64,000 nucleotides of DNA from Collinsella sp. (GCA_019414445.1 DXMA01000011.1:1-64000); one strand, 5' to 3'. Shown: positions 1 through 8,519, counted from the first letter of the stretch. Translations and numbers: made by a program. Notes: generated from the sequence alone by a model not told the origin.

Positions 1-14
1 CTAAGGAGCAAGAC

Positions 15-386
15 ATGAACGACATGAAGGAAAAGGCGATGGGCGCGGTCAAGGCCTTCCTCGAGCGCAAGGGCTACGAAATCGTCGACGAGGCCTGGCA
101 GGGACCCGAGGGCATCGGCGGGATCGACCTCGTGGCGGTGGACGAGGATGGGACCCTGGTCTTCGTCGACGCCACGGTCCGGATCGGGACGGACGGCTTC
201 CCCGAGGCCCACAGGGCGCGCGGGCTGCGCGAGGCGCTGGCGGCGAGGTGGCTCGCCGGCAACGGCGACGACTACGCCGACACCCCGGTCCGCTTCGACG
301 AGGTGGCGATGATGGTCGTCAAGGAGAACCGCGCGCTCCTTCGCCACCACATCAACTGCTTCGGCGAGATGGAGCCGCTCTCCTAG
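15..386 (+). CDS. YraN/UPF0102-like protein with a degenerate nuclease motif
   Basis: A 123-residue protein preceded by AAGGAGC seven bases before the ATG. The stretch around residues 36-54 (GIDLVA then LVFVDATVR) has the layout of the UPF0102/YraN restriction-endonuclease-like fold, whose usual motif is EIDLIA...LVFVEVK. Here the first Glu is Gly and the Glu-Val-Lys triad is Asp-Ala-Thr, so catalysis is doubtful. It is the first gene of the conjugative element's left arm and a strong hairpin follows it. The fold assignment rests on motif spacing only; a role in DNA handling is inference. Confidence 0.6.
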   Translation: MNDMKEKAMGAVKAFLERKGYEIVDEAWQGPEGIGGIDLVAVDEDGTLVFVDATVRIGTDGFPEAHRARGLREALAARWLAGNGDDYADTPVRFDEVAMMVVKENRALLRHHINCFGEMEPLS

Positions 387-394
387 GCGGCGCG

Positions 395-423
395 CCCGGC
401 CCCGGGCTCCCGGGGCCGGGCTT
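395..423 (+). terminator. Rho-independent terminator after the YraN-like gene
   Basis: An 11-bp perfect GC stem (CCCGGCCCCGG / CCGGGGCCGGG) with a four-base loop is followed by CTTTCCC. It separates the first gene from the par operon. Confidence 0.7.
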
Positions 424-443
424 TCCCTCGAAACCGTGCCCGT

Positions 444-523
444 GTACCACGAAAGCGTACATATCCGTACGTTTTCGTGGTACACTCCGATTGTCGGACA
501 AATCCGTACGGTTTTGTCCCGAC
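444..523. promoter_or_regulatory. Nested palindromes upstream of parA (operator or centromere)
   Basis: Two dyads sit in the parA leader. The first has 17-bp arms with one mismatch (444-460 and 467-483, arms starting GTACCACGAAA) around a six-base centre. The second pairs GTCGGACAAA (493-502) with TTTGTCCCGAC (513-523). The motif CCGTACG occurs in the centre of both. ParA/ParB operons are commonly autoregulated at such sites and may carry their centromere here, but no transcription start was identified. Confidence 0.5.
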
Positions 524-592
524 GCTCCGAGACTCGGGGCGCGCCGGACCGGATGCGGCGAGGCGCGCCCCACGCTAGAGAGGACGCGACCC

Positions 593-1357
593 ATGCGCAC
601 GATAGCCATTTCCAACTACAAGGGCGGCGTCGGCAAGACGACGACCGCCGTGAACCTGGCGGCGATCTTCGCCGCCCGGGGCCTTCGGACCCTGCTCGTC
701 GACCTCGACCCGCAGGCGTCGGCCACCGACTTCTTCGGCCTCTACGACCGCGCCGCCTCCGAGCGGCGCACATCGGTCGAGCTGCTCTACGGCGGCGCGC
801 CCGTGGAGGAGGTCGCCTACGCCGCCGGGGAGAACCTCGACGTGGTGGCCTCGACCATCGACCTCGTCGACCAGAACGAGATGCTCCTGCGCGAGCAGCG
901 CCTCAAGTTCGCCCTCGACGACGCCTCGGGCTCCTACGACGTCTGCCTCATCGACTGCAGCCCCGTGATGCGCAGGCTCGCCTTCAACGCCTACCTCGCC
1001 GCAGCGGAGGGCGGCATGGTCGTCATCCCCGTGAAGCTCGACTCCACCGTGATGCGCGGCACGGCGCTCACCGTGGAGGCGACGCGGTCAATCGCGGACG
1101 CCCTGCGCATGCCCACGCCCCGCTGGAAGATACTGCGCACCTGCGTGCCCGGCCGCATGACCAACGCCGAGGCCACGGGCGCGGCCGTGCTCGACGGGTT
1201 CTTCCCAGAAGAGCAGTTCGAGACGGTCATCCACGCGAGCAGCAAGGTCTGCGAGGGCAGCTGGCAGTGGAAGCCGGTGGCGGCATTCGAGCCGGGGAGC
1301 CGCCCCGCGCGCGACTACGAGGCGCTCGCCGACGAGGTGTCCCGTGAGCTCGCCTAG
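593..1357 (+). CDS. parA: ParA-family partition ATPase
   Basis: A 254-residue Walker-type partition ATPase. The deviant Walker A KGGVGKTT lies at residues 10-17 and the VDLDPQAS switch segment near residues 36-43, both diagnostic of ParA/Soj. The ATG at 593 puts the P-loop at the usual distance from the N terminus; the open frame upstream is GC-rich read-through. It overlaps parB by 14 bases. It would segregate the element when circular or plasmid-like. An integrated element with ParAB suggests a long-lived extrachromosomal stage, which is inference. Confidence 0.93.
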   Translation: MRTIAISNYKGGVGKTTTAVNLAAIFAARGLRTLLVDLDPQASATDFFGLYDRAASERRTSVELLYGGAPVEEVAYAAGENLDVVASTIDLVDQNEMLLREQRLKFALDDASGSYDVCLIDCSPVMRRLAFNAYLAAAEGGMVVIPVKLDSTVMRGTALTVEATRSIADALRMPTPRWKILRTCVPGRMTNAEATGAAVLDGFFPEEQFETVIHASSKVCEGSWQWKPVAAFEPGSRPARDYEALADEVSRELA

Positions 1358-2300
1358 TCAGGTGGCCGCGGGCTTCACCATCACGGGGCTTCTCGACGGC
1401 GCGTCGCGCACCCGCGGGCGCTACCCGGTGTCCGGGATCGCGGTGGCAGACATCGTCGACCACCCGGCGAACGCCGCGTACTCCATGGACCCGGCCGGCA
1501 TAGCGGAGCTCGCCGAGTCCATACGCCAGGACGGCCTCACCGACCTGCCGCTCGTGCGAAAGGTCGGCGACGGCTCGTGGCAGATGGTCTCCGGGCACCG
1601 CCGCAAGGCAGCCTACGCGCTGCTCGCGAAGGACGACCCCGCCTACGAGAGGATGCCCTGCCGCGTGATAGAGGGCATCGACGACGAGCGGGCGGTGACG
1701 CTGCTCCACGCCGCGAACTACTTCACCCGCGCGCTCACCGTGACCGAGCGCGCCGCCGCGACCGAGGCGCTCAGGAGCGACGCCGTGCGCCTGCGCTCCG
1801 AGGACCCGTCGCTCTCCGGCATGCGCGTCGACGACGTGAAGGCCGCCATCATCGAGCGGCAGACGGGCCGCAAGGTCTCCGGCAAGACCATCGCGCGCGA
1901 GGAGAGGCTGGCCCGCCGCATCGCCGAGGACCTCTCGCCCGAGTGGGCCGCCGAGGCCGACCGCGGCAACCTCAGCGCCGAGGCGGTGCGCTCGCTCGCG
2001 GGCATGCCGAAGGAGCGCCAGGCGGAGATGCACGCCGCGATGGAGCCCTGGCGGCGCACCAAGCGCGAGCTCTCCGACTACGTGAGGAGCGAGGGGAAGG
2101 CGCAGGCAGGCCCCGACGGGCGCATCTCCAAGGCAGCGAGGCTCGTCGCCGACTTCCTGGAGAGCCCGCCCGAGAGCCCGAGCCCGGCCGACCTCTCGCT
2201 GCTGCGGGAGATGGCGCTCATGACCGCGCCCTACGCGGAGGCGGGCGCAGGAGCCCAGAAGGTTCGAAGAAGGGCCTCACACTCGAAATCCAGCAAGTAG
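1344..2300 (+). CDS. parB: ParB/Spo0J-family partition protein
   Basis: A 318-residue protein starting at GTG inside the 3' end of parA, which implies translational coupling. An N-terminal ParB nuclease-like domain is shown by LAESIRQDGLTDLPLVR and SGHRRKAAYAL (near residue 83), matching the ParB box where other members have GERR. A helix-rich central domain follows, probably the parS-binding HTH. Candidate binding sites are the dyads upstream of parA and the 15-bp palindromes near 5114, 12212 and 14218. The C terminus is basic. Confidence 0.9.
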   Translation: MSSPSQVAAGFTITGLLDGASRTRGRYPVSGIAVADIVDHPANAAYSMDPAGIAELAESIRQDGLTDLPLVRKVGDGSWQMVSGHRRKAAYALLAKDDPAYERMPCRVIEGIDDERAVTLLHAANYFTRALTVTERAAATEALRSDAVRLRSEDPSLSGMRVDDVKAAIIERQTGRKVSGKTIAREERLARRIAEDLSPEWAAEADRGNLSAEAVRSLAGMPKERQAEMHAAMEPWRRTKRELSDYVRSEGKAQAGPDGRISKAARLVADFLESPPESPSPADLSLLREMALMTAPYAEAGAGAQKVRRRASHSKSSK

Positions 2301-2301
2301 C

Positions 2302-2336
2302 CTATGGCGTCCGACACTTCGGTCGGGCGTCCATAG
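2302..2336. other. Candidate origin of transfer (oriT) hairpin
   Basis: Imperfect inverted repeat CTATGGCGTCCGAC / GTCGGGCGTCCATAG with loop ACTTCG, lying in the 211-bp gap between parB and the mobC-like gene. Relaxase-accessory operons usually have oriT here. There is no U-run, so it is not a simple terminator. The nick site cannot be read from one sequence. Confidence 0.45.
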
Positions 2337-2471
2337 CACTTGGGGACCGGGCGGCCTCGGACCCGTCATGCCGCGGGCCGTTCGGGAGCCCGCTTTCGCG
2401 AGGCCCGGTCCCAGAGGCGCCGCCCGAGCCGGGCCGCCGCCTGCGGGGGATCCCCCGCGCCCCTAGAGAGA

Positions 2472-2495
2472 CGCGCCCGCCGCACGGCGGGCGCG
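2472..2495 (+). promoter_or_regulatory. GC hairpin abutting the mobC ribosome-binding site
   Basis: An 11-bp perfect stem (CGCGCCCGCCG / CGGCGGGCGCG) with a two-base centre ends directly before the GAGGAAAGGA ribosome-binding site of the next gene. It could be an operator for the ribbon-helix-helix protein encoded downstream, or an RNA hairpin limiting translation. Confidence 0.45.
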
Positions 2496-2511
2496 AGGAA
2501 AGGAATCCGCC

Positions 2512-2958
2512 ATGGAAGAGGAAGCCGGCACCGCCAAAGGCAAGGAGCGCCGCGTCACGTTCCGCATGGAGGAAGGCGACTACGACGCGCTCTGCGAGCG
2601 GTGCGAGCGCGCCGGCCTCAGCAAGTCGGAGTACCTGCGCTACCTCGTGCGCATACCGCTGTCGACGGAGGCCAACGCGGGAGACGAGCACCGCATACTC
2701 GTGGACCGCAGGGCCCTGTGGGCGATGTCGCGGGAGCTCACGAAGTGGGGCTACCACTACAACCAGGCCGTGCACGCGATGAACCTCATCAACTTCCACG
2801 CCCGCCACGGGCACGTCGACCGGGACCTCGTCGCGGAGAGCATCCCGACGATCGAGCGCGAGCTCGCCGACGTGAACGCCGCGGCCCGCGAGATGACGGC
2901 GGAGCTCGGGCGCATCGGCGCCGACTCGCTCGTGGAGGGCTCGCCATGCCGATCTTGA
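2512..2958 (+). CDS. MobC-like relaxosome accessory protein (ribbon-helix-helix)
   Basis: A 148-residue protein with a strong GAGGAAAGGA site. Residues 13-45 (RRVTFRM then AGLSKSEYLRYLVR) form a ribbon-helix-helix domain as in MobC/NikA accessory proteins, which bind oriT and load the relaxase. The rest is helical, with WGYHYNQAVHAMNLI resembling the helix that follows the RHH in plasmid mobilisation proteins. Its stop lies 13 bases inside the relaxase gene, so the two are translationally coupled. It may also repress its own promoter. Confidence 0.85.
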   Translation: MEEEAGTAKGKERRVTFRMEEGDYDALCERCERAGLSKSEYLRYLVRIPLSTEANAGDEHRILVDRRALWAMSRELTKWGYHYNQAVHAMNLINFHARHGHVDRDLVAESIPTIERELADVNAAAREMTAELGRIGADSLVEGSPCRS

Positions 2959-4217
2959 AGCCGATAAGCGGCCACGGCTCGACGGGCGGCATCCGCCGCT
3001 ACCTCGAGAAGGGAGGCCGCGCCCTGGCGCGCGACCTGTTCAACCTGAGCTACGACGAGCGCGACGCCGGCGCGCTAGGAGACGAGGCCAAGGAGGCCTG
3101 CGCCTGGGATGCCGAGATGGACGCCACACGCTCCGCGTTCGGCACGGACGCCCCCTGGAGGGGAAAGCCCGCGCGGACGTTCAAGCACTTCGTGCTCTCG
3201 CCGGACCCCGGCGACGACATCGACCTGGCGGCGCTGCGCGAGCTCGCGTGCTCGTGGGCTCTCAAGCACTTCGGCGACCACGAGATCGCCATCGTGTACC
3301 ACGACGACAACGCCCGCGGCATACCGCACGCGCACATCGTCGTGAACAACGCGAACCTCCGCACCGGTTACCGCATGCAGACCCAGCACCCCGAGGACCT
3401 CAACCGCGACCTTCAGGACATGGCGCGCGAGCGCGGGCTGTCGGGGCTCTCCAACGACCGGGCGGCCGTATCCCCCTCGAAGGCGCGCGGGCATGCCGGC
3501 GCGGGCGGGCCCAGGAGCCGCAGGAGCGTCTACCTGGGCCGTGCCGAGAAGGAGATCATGCGCTCGGGCGGCTACTCGTGGGTCGGCGACATCCGCGCCC
3601 GCGTCGCGCTCGCCAAGACCACGGCGCACGACGAGGCGGAGTTCCTCGGCGTCCTCGACGCCCTGGGCGTGCACGTCGCCGACAACTCGGCCAAGGCGAG
3701 GCGGGACGACTGGGTGTTCAGCCTGGCCGAGGAGCCGTCCAAGAAGGTCAGCGGCGAGCGGCTGGGGTTCGTCTACGGCAAGGAGATGCTGCGCCGTCGC
3801 TTCGAGCGCGAGGGTGCCTACCGTCCCACGGACTCGAGCGCCGCGCGCATCCGTGGGGCCGCCGAGCGAGCCCTCGAGCTCAACGATCTCTCAGAGCTGA
3901 GCAGGCTCTCCTCGGCGCTCGAGACCTGCGCGAAGTTCGACGTCGAGTCCATCGAGGAGTTCGGTCTCAGGATGTCGACGCTCGAGCGGCGCGGCCAGGC
4001 GGGCGGCGAGGGCTATCGCCGCCTCGAGGCTGCGCGCGCCTACATGGCAGAGAACGGGCTCATGCCCCTCAAGACCCGATACGGGAACGATGGCGGGCGC
4101 GGTGCGGCCGAGGGAAACTTGCGCGACGGGCGCCGCGGGGACGAGCAGCAGCGCATACTCGCCGCCGAACGCCAGCGGGCCCAGCAGGACCAGCGCAGGG
4201 AGAGGGGCCGGAGATGA
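2946..4217 (+). CDS. Relaxase / mobilisation nuclease (VirD2-like, MOBP type)
   Basis: A 423-residue protein whose N-terminal half matches PF03432 relaxases. Tyr19 in GGIRRYLEKG is the candidate nicking tyrosine. The histidine triad is seen as YHDDN then PHAHIVVNN (about residues 118-135), which coordinates the metal. The C-terminal half is charged and ends in an Arg/Gln-rich tail, the kind of basic C terminus recognised by type IV coupling proteins. It cuts oriT and pilots the strand into the recipient. The ATG at 2946 overlaps mobC and matches the family start. The stop overlaps the next ATG (ATGA). Confidence 0.92.
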   Translation: MPILKPISGHGSTGGIRRYLEKGGRALARDLFNLSYDERDAGALGDEAKEACAWDAEMDATRSAFGTDAPWRGKPARTFKHFVLSPDPGDDIDLAALRELACSWALKHFGDHEIAIVYHDDNARGIPHAHIVVNNANLRTGYRMQTQHPEDLNRDLQDMARERGLSGLSNDRAAVSPSKARGHAGAGGPRSRRSVYLGRAEKEIMRSGGYSWVGDIRARVALAKTTAHDEAEFLGVLDALGVHVADNSAKARRDDWVFSLAEEPSKKVSGERLGFVYGKEMLRRRFEREGAYRPTDSSAARIRGAAERALELNDLSELSRLSSALETCAKFDVESIEEFGLRMSTLERRGQAGGEGYRRLEAARAYMAENGLMPLKTRYGNDGGRGAAEGNLRDGRRGDEQQRILAAERQRAQQDQRRERGRR

Positions 4218-4768
4218 TGGTGAGGATAGAGTACGAGGACGGCAGGACGACGCTGTTCGACACGCTCTCGTTCACGGAGGGGTCGCCGTTCACCGGCGCG
4301 AACATGCTCACGGAGTTCGAGCTCGAGATGAGGGATGAGCCCGAGAAGGGGCTCTGGCTCACGGCGAACTGGCACCAGGTGCGCGACGACTGGCGTGTCG
4401 ACGCGCCCGCGGACGGCATACCGGCCGCGCGCAGGTCCCGCGGCTGGCGCTTCATGCTGGCATCGGAGGCCGAGCTCGGGCGCGCCCGGCGCGTCCTGCT
4501 CGACGGCGAGGAGGCGTTCGCCCGTGTGCGGGGATATCTATGTGATGCCGCTGCGATTTCCGCTTGCTACCGCGAGCACGTGGGCCCTCCCTCAAAACCG
4601 CTGAAGTCGCAGATAAGGGACCTGCAGCGCGCTCTGGGGAGGGCGGAGGTCCCGGGCGTGCCCGACGAGCTGGCGAGGCTGCTCGCGGAAGAGAAGGAAG
4701 AGGGCACCGACGAGGGCGCCCGCAAGGTTAAGGAAGATTGGGGTGACGTCGATGAAGAGGCTTGGTAG
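4214..4768 (+). CDS. Conserved-position protein after the relaxase, unknown function
   Basis: A 184-residue acidic protein starting at ATG in the ATGA overlap with the relaxase stop. The N-terminal ~100 residues look like a small alpha/beta domain (VRIEYEDGRTTLFDTLSF, then WRFMLASEAELGRARRVLL). The C terminus is strongly charged. No catalytic motif is seen and I do not recognise a family. Tight coupling to the relaxase suggests a relaxosome or post-transfer role, which is inference. Confidence 0.7.
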   Translation: MMVRIEYEDGRTTLFDTLSFTEGSPFTGANMLTEFELEMRDEPEKGLWLTANWHQVRDDWRVDAPADGIPAARRSRGWRFMLASEAELGRARRVLLDGEEAFARVRGYLCDAAAISACYREHVGPPSKPLKSQIRDLQRALGRAEVPGVPDELARLLAEEKEEGTDEGARKVKEDWGDVDEEAW

Positions 4769-4847
4769 GTTCCTCATGGCGGCGCTTAAGGTCACGCTGG
4801 GCTTTTTCGTCTGGCTGTTCCGCGCCGTGTTCAAGTGGGTGATGTGA
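4752..4847 (+). CDS. 31-residue membrane mini-protein
   Basis: A short ORF whose ATG lies 17 bases before the stop of the upstream gene, in another frame. The product has a basic N terminus (MKRLGRFLMAALK) and one hydrophobic segment (VTLGFFVWLFRAVF). A terminator starts two bases after its stop, which marks it as the last gene of the plus-strand operon. A membrane peptide of the transfer module is plausible; no homologue is known to me. Confidence 0.5.
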   Translation: MKRLGRFLMAALKVTLGFFVWLFRAVFKWVM

Positions 4848-4848
4848 G

Positions 4849-4876
4849 AAGAGGCGGGCAATTGCCCGCCTCTTTC
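4849..4876. terminator. Terminator between convergent arms of the element
   Basis: An 11-bp perfect stem AAGAGGCGGGC / GCCCGCCTCTT around AATT, followed by TCC. It closes the plus-strand mobilisation operon and faces the end of the minus-strand transfer operon. Confidence 0.85.
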
Positions 4877-4902
4877 CGTTGTGCGATTTCGATTTCCCAC
4901 GG

Positions 4903-4998
4903 CTAGTCCCGGTCGTCGTCGCCGGCTGCGCAGCAGGCGTAGGCCGTGAGCGTGAGGAGCCCCATGAGAAGCCCTATTCCGAAGGGCGCGAATCCCAT
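4903..4998 (-). CDS. 31-residue membrane mini-protein downstream of sortase
   Basis: The small ORF starts at 4998 with a near-perfect GGAGGTGGAAGG site. It overlaps the 3' end of the sortase gene. The product begins MGFAPFGIGLLMGLLTLTAY, one transmembrane span, then Cys-Cys and a DDDRD tail. The strong ribosome-binding site makes translation likely. Function unknown; it is the last gene of the surface-protein/sortase operon. Confidence 0.6.
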   Translation of the reverse strand: MGFAPFGIGLLMGLLTLTAYACCAAGDDDRD

Positions 4999-5705
4999 CC
5001 TTCCACCTCCTTCGCGTAGACGACGGTGCGCGAGTTGCTCGTCTGGTAGCTGCACGTCACGAAGGCCCAGGCCTGCGCGACGTCCGAAGGCTCTTCCAGG
5101 ACGACCTCGCAGCGGGACAATTTGTCCCCGAGGTAGGCGTCGAGAGCCGCCGCGTCGGCGAAGTCGGTCCGCTTGCCCTCCGAGCTCGCGTCTACCACGT
5201 CGGCCGCGAAGACCTCGAGCTCGATCTCCTTCTCGCGGGTGAAGACCCGGATGGTGCGGTGCCCCTCGGCGAAGCCGCGCGACGAGTACTGCGCGAGCGG
5301 CGCGAACATGGTGCCGTCGGACATGTGGTGCCCGTAGACGATGACGAGCGGGCTCTCGGCGCCCTGCGCGCACCCGGCGTCTATGTAGGGAGCGCCCCAC
5401 GCGGATCTTTCGTCGCCGGCGTCGTGCGTGAGGTAGAAGTCGGGCGATTCGGGCCGGCCCTGGACGATCGGGTAGTCGACGGTCGTGCCCGGCACGCGCA
5501 CCCAAGCGACGACGGAGGCGGGAAGGGCGTCCCAGTCGATGCCGCCTCCCGTCTCTTGAGCCTCCATCGCCGCGTCCTCTTCCGTTGCGGGCACCTCGTG
5601 CACCCCGTACGGGTTCCTCTCGGGCTGCGGCAGGACGGCGAGCGCCCCCATCGCCAGCAACGCCACGGCGACGGCGAGCGCCGTGGCGGCTTTCCCTTTG
5701 TTCAT
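4974..5705 (-). CDS. Class B sortase
   Basis: A 243-residue membrane-anchored transpeptidase. After an N-terminal signal anchor (residues 5-25) the sortase fold includes VAWVRVPGTTVDYPIVQ, typical of class B. The catalytic set is His126 (YGHHMSDGTMF), Cys218 (VTCSYQ) and Arg226 (NSRTVVY). It is encoded directly after a VaFE/SpaA surface protein with a YAKTG sorting signal, the obvious substrate. Both belong to the transfer operon, so the adhesin probably helps mating-pair contact, as adhesins do in pCF10-type systems (inference). Codons for residues near 211-216 include one copy of the 15-bp palindrome. Confidence 0.92.
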   Translation of the reverse strand: MNKGKAATALAVAVALLAMGALAVLPQPERNPYGVHEVPATEEDAAMEAQETGGGIDWDALPASVVAWVRVPGTTVDYPIVQGRPESPDFYLTHDAGDERSAWGAPYIDAGCAQGAESPLVIVYGHHMSDGTMFAPLAQYSSRGFAEGHRTIRVFTREKEIELEVFAADVVDASSEGKRTDFADAAALDAYLGDKLSRCEVVLEEPSDVAQAWAFVTCSYQTSNSRTVVYAKEVEGWDSRPSE

Positions 5706-5724
5706 GTCCTCCCCCGTTCGCAGG

Positions 5725-5754
5725 GGAGGCCCCGGGCGAGCGCCCAGGGCCTCC
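5725..5754 (-). other. Intra-operon hairpin between surface protein and sortase genes
   Basis: Arms GGAGGCCCCGGGCG and CGCCCAGGGCCTCC pair almost perfectly over a two-base turn, just before the GGGGGAGGAC ribosome-binding site of the sortase gene. There is no U-tract, so it is more likely an mRNA processing or stability element than a terminator. Confidence 0.45.
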
Positions 5755-5777
5755 GGTTCGGTGTCGATGCAGAGCCG

Positions 5778-8519
5778 CTACTCTTCCGGCTCTTCGGCAG
5801 ACTCTTCGGCTGCCGCGTCCTTGCTTGCGCCGGCCGTCTTGCGCTTGCGGTACGCGAGCGCTCCGCCCGCGCCCGCCGCAGCTGCCAGAGCGATGCCTGC
5901 GGCCACGGCGTAGCCGGTGCTGTCGGGGGCGTCGGCCCCGGTCTTGGCGTAGGGCTCCTCGGGCACCTCGGGCGTGTCGGGGTTGTCCACGACGACGCTC
6001 TGCTCGGCAGAGTCGATGTCCTCGTGGGTCGCAACGACGTTGCCGGCAGAGTCCAGGACCTTCTCGAAGACGACGAGCTCGTCTCCCTCGGCCAGGCCCT
6101 CGGTGTCGAACTCGAAGGTCACCTCGACGGTGCCGGAGGGCGCCTCGGGCTCGAAGGGCGTGCGCGCGGTCACCTCGTTGCCGTCCTTGTCGAGGAACGG
6201 ATCTCCGGTGCCCTTGTCCATGAGCGTGCCCACGGCGATGTAGGTCTCGCCGGGGACGAGGCCCTTGTAGGCCACCGTGTCGACGACCTTTGCCTTGCCG
6301 GCCTCGATGACCTGGTCGCCGTCGGCGGCGTCAGCCGCCTGCGTGCCCACCTCGACGGCGACGTGGACGGTCTGGCCCTCGTCGGAGAGGTCCGCGTGCG
6401 ACGCCACCTCGGCTCCGTCCTTGCGCAGGCTCTCGAACACGACCAGGTCGCGGCCGCCGAGCAGGCTCGCGTCGAAGGAGATCTCGACCTCCTGGCTGCC
6501 CGTCGAGAGCGCGGGCGCGAACTCTGCCTTGGCCTCCACGGGCATGCCCGAGGCGTCGGCCACGGGCTCGCCGGTCGCCTTGTCGACGAGGGTGGCCGAG
6601 AGCTCGTACTCCTCGTCGGCCTTAAGCCCCTCGTAGGCGACGGCGTCGACGACCTTGGCCTCGGCGTCGGCCGAGACGTCCTTGTCGCCGTCCGCCCCGT
6701 CCTTTGCTGTGGTGGAGATGCGCGGGCCCTCCTGGTCGTCGAGGCCCATCCACACGGCCTTGGTCACCGTCGAGTCGCGCTCGATCCAGAAGCTCCTCGT
6801 GATGAGCTCGAGGCCCTCGTTGGCCTCGCAGCGCAGCTCGGTCATGGTGTAGGAGCCGTACGGCAGCGCCGCCAGCGAGTCGTCCACCGGCGCCGAGGAG
6901 CCGTCCTCGCCGAGAGAGAACCAGATGCCGGCCTTCGGGTCCATGTCGGCGGCCCCGATCGGGCCCTCATGGCCGAGCAGGGCGTCGTTGGCGTTGGTGT
7001 CGCTCGAGTGCCTGTTCCAGCTGCTCGCGGTCGACGCGTCGCCGTTGCGGTCCGTCACCAGCACGTGCGTCTCGCCGGTTGCCTCGTTCTCGATGGCGAA
7101 CGGGACCATGAGGCCGGCGTTGTCGGCCTCGCTCTTCTTGGAGAGCTCGAGGTCGTTGCGCACCACCTGGTCGCGGAACTCGAGCGCGGCGCCGTCCGCG
7201 GAGGCGCTCACGATCTCGCCGCCGGCGCGGACCTCGAAGGTGCGGGGCTCGCCGTCGGTCAGCAGGTAGCTCCCGTTCGTCGCCGTCTCCCGCACGTCGT
7301 AGGTCCCGTACGGCAATGCGTCGGCCGCGGTCTGCGCGGTGTAGGCGCCGGCCTCGTCGTTCCATGCGGTGGTCAGCGTGGCCACGGCTTCGCCCGGCTC
7401 GCGCCACTCGCCGTCAACGAGGACCTTGTGCGCCGAGCGGTTCGTGACGGTGAACTCGATCCCGTCGAGGCCGGGGTGCTCGCCAGGCGCCTCCTTGTGG
7501 GCGCTGCCCGCGAGCGCCTCGGACGTCTGCAGCTCCTTGTCGGACTTGGTCACCTGCACGCCGCCGCGGAAGACCTCGTCGGTCACGGGGTCGCCCGTGA
7601 GGTCGCATACCTCGCCGGCCTTCACGGTGAACGCGACGGAGGAGCCGCTTACGCCGTAGCCCTCGGGCGCGCTGGATTCGACGATGCGGTAGCTACCCAC
7701 GGGTAGGGTGTCGGCGCCGGCCGTGGCGACGTGCGACCCACTCTCGGGCTTGGTCGTGATCGTGGCGCAGACCTCACCGTTGGCATAGTACTTGCCCCCG
7801 ACCAGCACGTAGCGGCCGGTTTCGTTCACGACGGAGAAGCTCGCGCCGTCGAGCGAGGCGTCGCCCTGGGGTTCGGCGCCCGCCACGGAGTCCGTTTTGG
7901 CGACCTTGACGCCGCCAGCGGACCAGCTGAAGCTCACGAGCGTCTGGGAGCCGCCGCCGGTCCTGACGCAGAACGCGTCGAACCCGGCGGAGACCCTGCC
8001 GGCGCCCGCCTTCATCTTGGCGAAGGTCCCGCCGATCAGCTCGGATTTCGCCCAGGAGGCGAACTCGGCGCTCGTGCCGTGCGTGGCAGCCGACTCGGAC
8101 CCAGAGTAGGCGTAGGCGATGAGCACATGGCTCGCCGCGGCGTACTTCGCGTCGTCCCAGCCGCCGCCGTCGTACCAGCTGCCCGGGAACATCGACGCGT
8201 CGAAGCCGGGAGAGCCGAACGAGTACCAGATCGCCGCTGTCACGTCGCCGCTCGGCACGGGGCTCGTCGAGTAGGAGCCCGGCTCGGGCGTCGGGGACGA
8301 GGGCTCGGCGCAGTAGGCGATGTTCCCGTCGGCGCTCATCCATGTGGTGGCGAAGCCGCCGTAGGGGATCTTGCCGCCTATGGACACGTCGACCGTGCTC
8401 GGCGCGGCGTAGGCGGGCGAGGCCGCCACGGAGGCGAGCAGCGCCCCCGCCGCCAGGATGAGCGCCATGGCGCATCGGAGGAGCTTTTCCTGCAGGGTGC
8501 AGTCTTTCGCTGCGTTCAT
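5778..8519 (-). CDS. VaFE/SpaA-repeat surface-anchored adhesin
   Basis: A 913-residue exported protein. A signal peptide (to about residue 39, ending SPAYA) is followed by an N-terminal domain beginning YGGFATTWMSADGNIAYCAEP, which resembles the Cys-containing thioester-type head of gut VaFE proteins. The expected TQxA-type glutamine is not evident (ASHVLIAY instead). Three SpaA/Cna-B-like beta domains span about 207-600. Two VaFE repeats follow at about 620 and 735 (KVVDAVAYEGL and KVVDTVAYKGL), families that form self-crosslinks. The C terminus has YAKTG (about 856), a hydrophobic span and RKRK, a sortase signal. It lies directly upstream of the class B sortase. Confidence 0.88.
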   Translation of the reverse strand: MNAAKDCTLQEKLLRCAMALILAAGALLASVAASPAYAAPSTVDVSIGGKIPYGGFATTWMSADGNIAYCAEPSSPTPEPGSYSTSPVPSGDVTAAIWYSFGSPGFDASMFPGSWYDGGGWDDAKYAAASHVLIAYAYSGSESAATHGTSAEFASWAKSELIGGTFAKMKAGAGRVSAGFDAFCVRTGGGSQTLVSFSWSAGGVKVAKTDSVAGAEPQGDASLDGASFSVVNETGRYVLVGGKYYANGEVCATITTKPESGSHVATAGADTLPVGSYRIVESSAPEGYGVSGSSVAFTVKAGEVCDLTGDPVTDEVFRGGVQVTKSDKELQTSEALAGSAHKEAPGEHPGLDGIEFTVTNRSAHKVLVDGEWREPGEAVATLTTAWNDEAGAYTAQTAADALPYGTYDVRETATNGSYLLTDGEPRTFEVRAGGEIVSASADGAALEFRDQVVRNDLELSKKSEADNAGLMVPFAIENEATGETHVLVTDRNGDASTASSWNRHSSDTNANDALLGHEGPIGAADMDPKAGIWFSLGEDGSSAPVDDSLAALPYGSYTMTELRCEANEGLELITRSFWIERDSTVTKAVWMGLDDQEGPRISTTAKDGADGDKDVSADAEAKVVDAVAYEGLKADEEYELSATLVDKATGEPVADASGMPVEAKAEFAPALSTGSQEVEISFDASLLGGRDLVVFESLRKDGAEVASHADLSDEGQTVHVAVEVGTQAADAADGDQVIEAGKAKVVDTVAYKGLVPGETYIAVGTLMDKGTGDPFLDKDGNEVTARTPFEPEAPSGTVEVTFEFDTEGLAEGDELVVFEKVLDSAGNVVATHEDIDSAEQSVVVDNPDTPEVPEEPYAKTGADAPDSTGYAVAAGIALAAAAGAGGALAYRKRKTAGASKDAAAEESAEEPEE

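Noticed and set aside
5259..7706. 815-codon open frame on the plus strand opposite the adhesin gene
   Set aside because: GC-rich antisense shadow; amino-acid content is biased and there is no ribosome-binding site, while the minus frame has clear domains.
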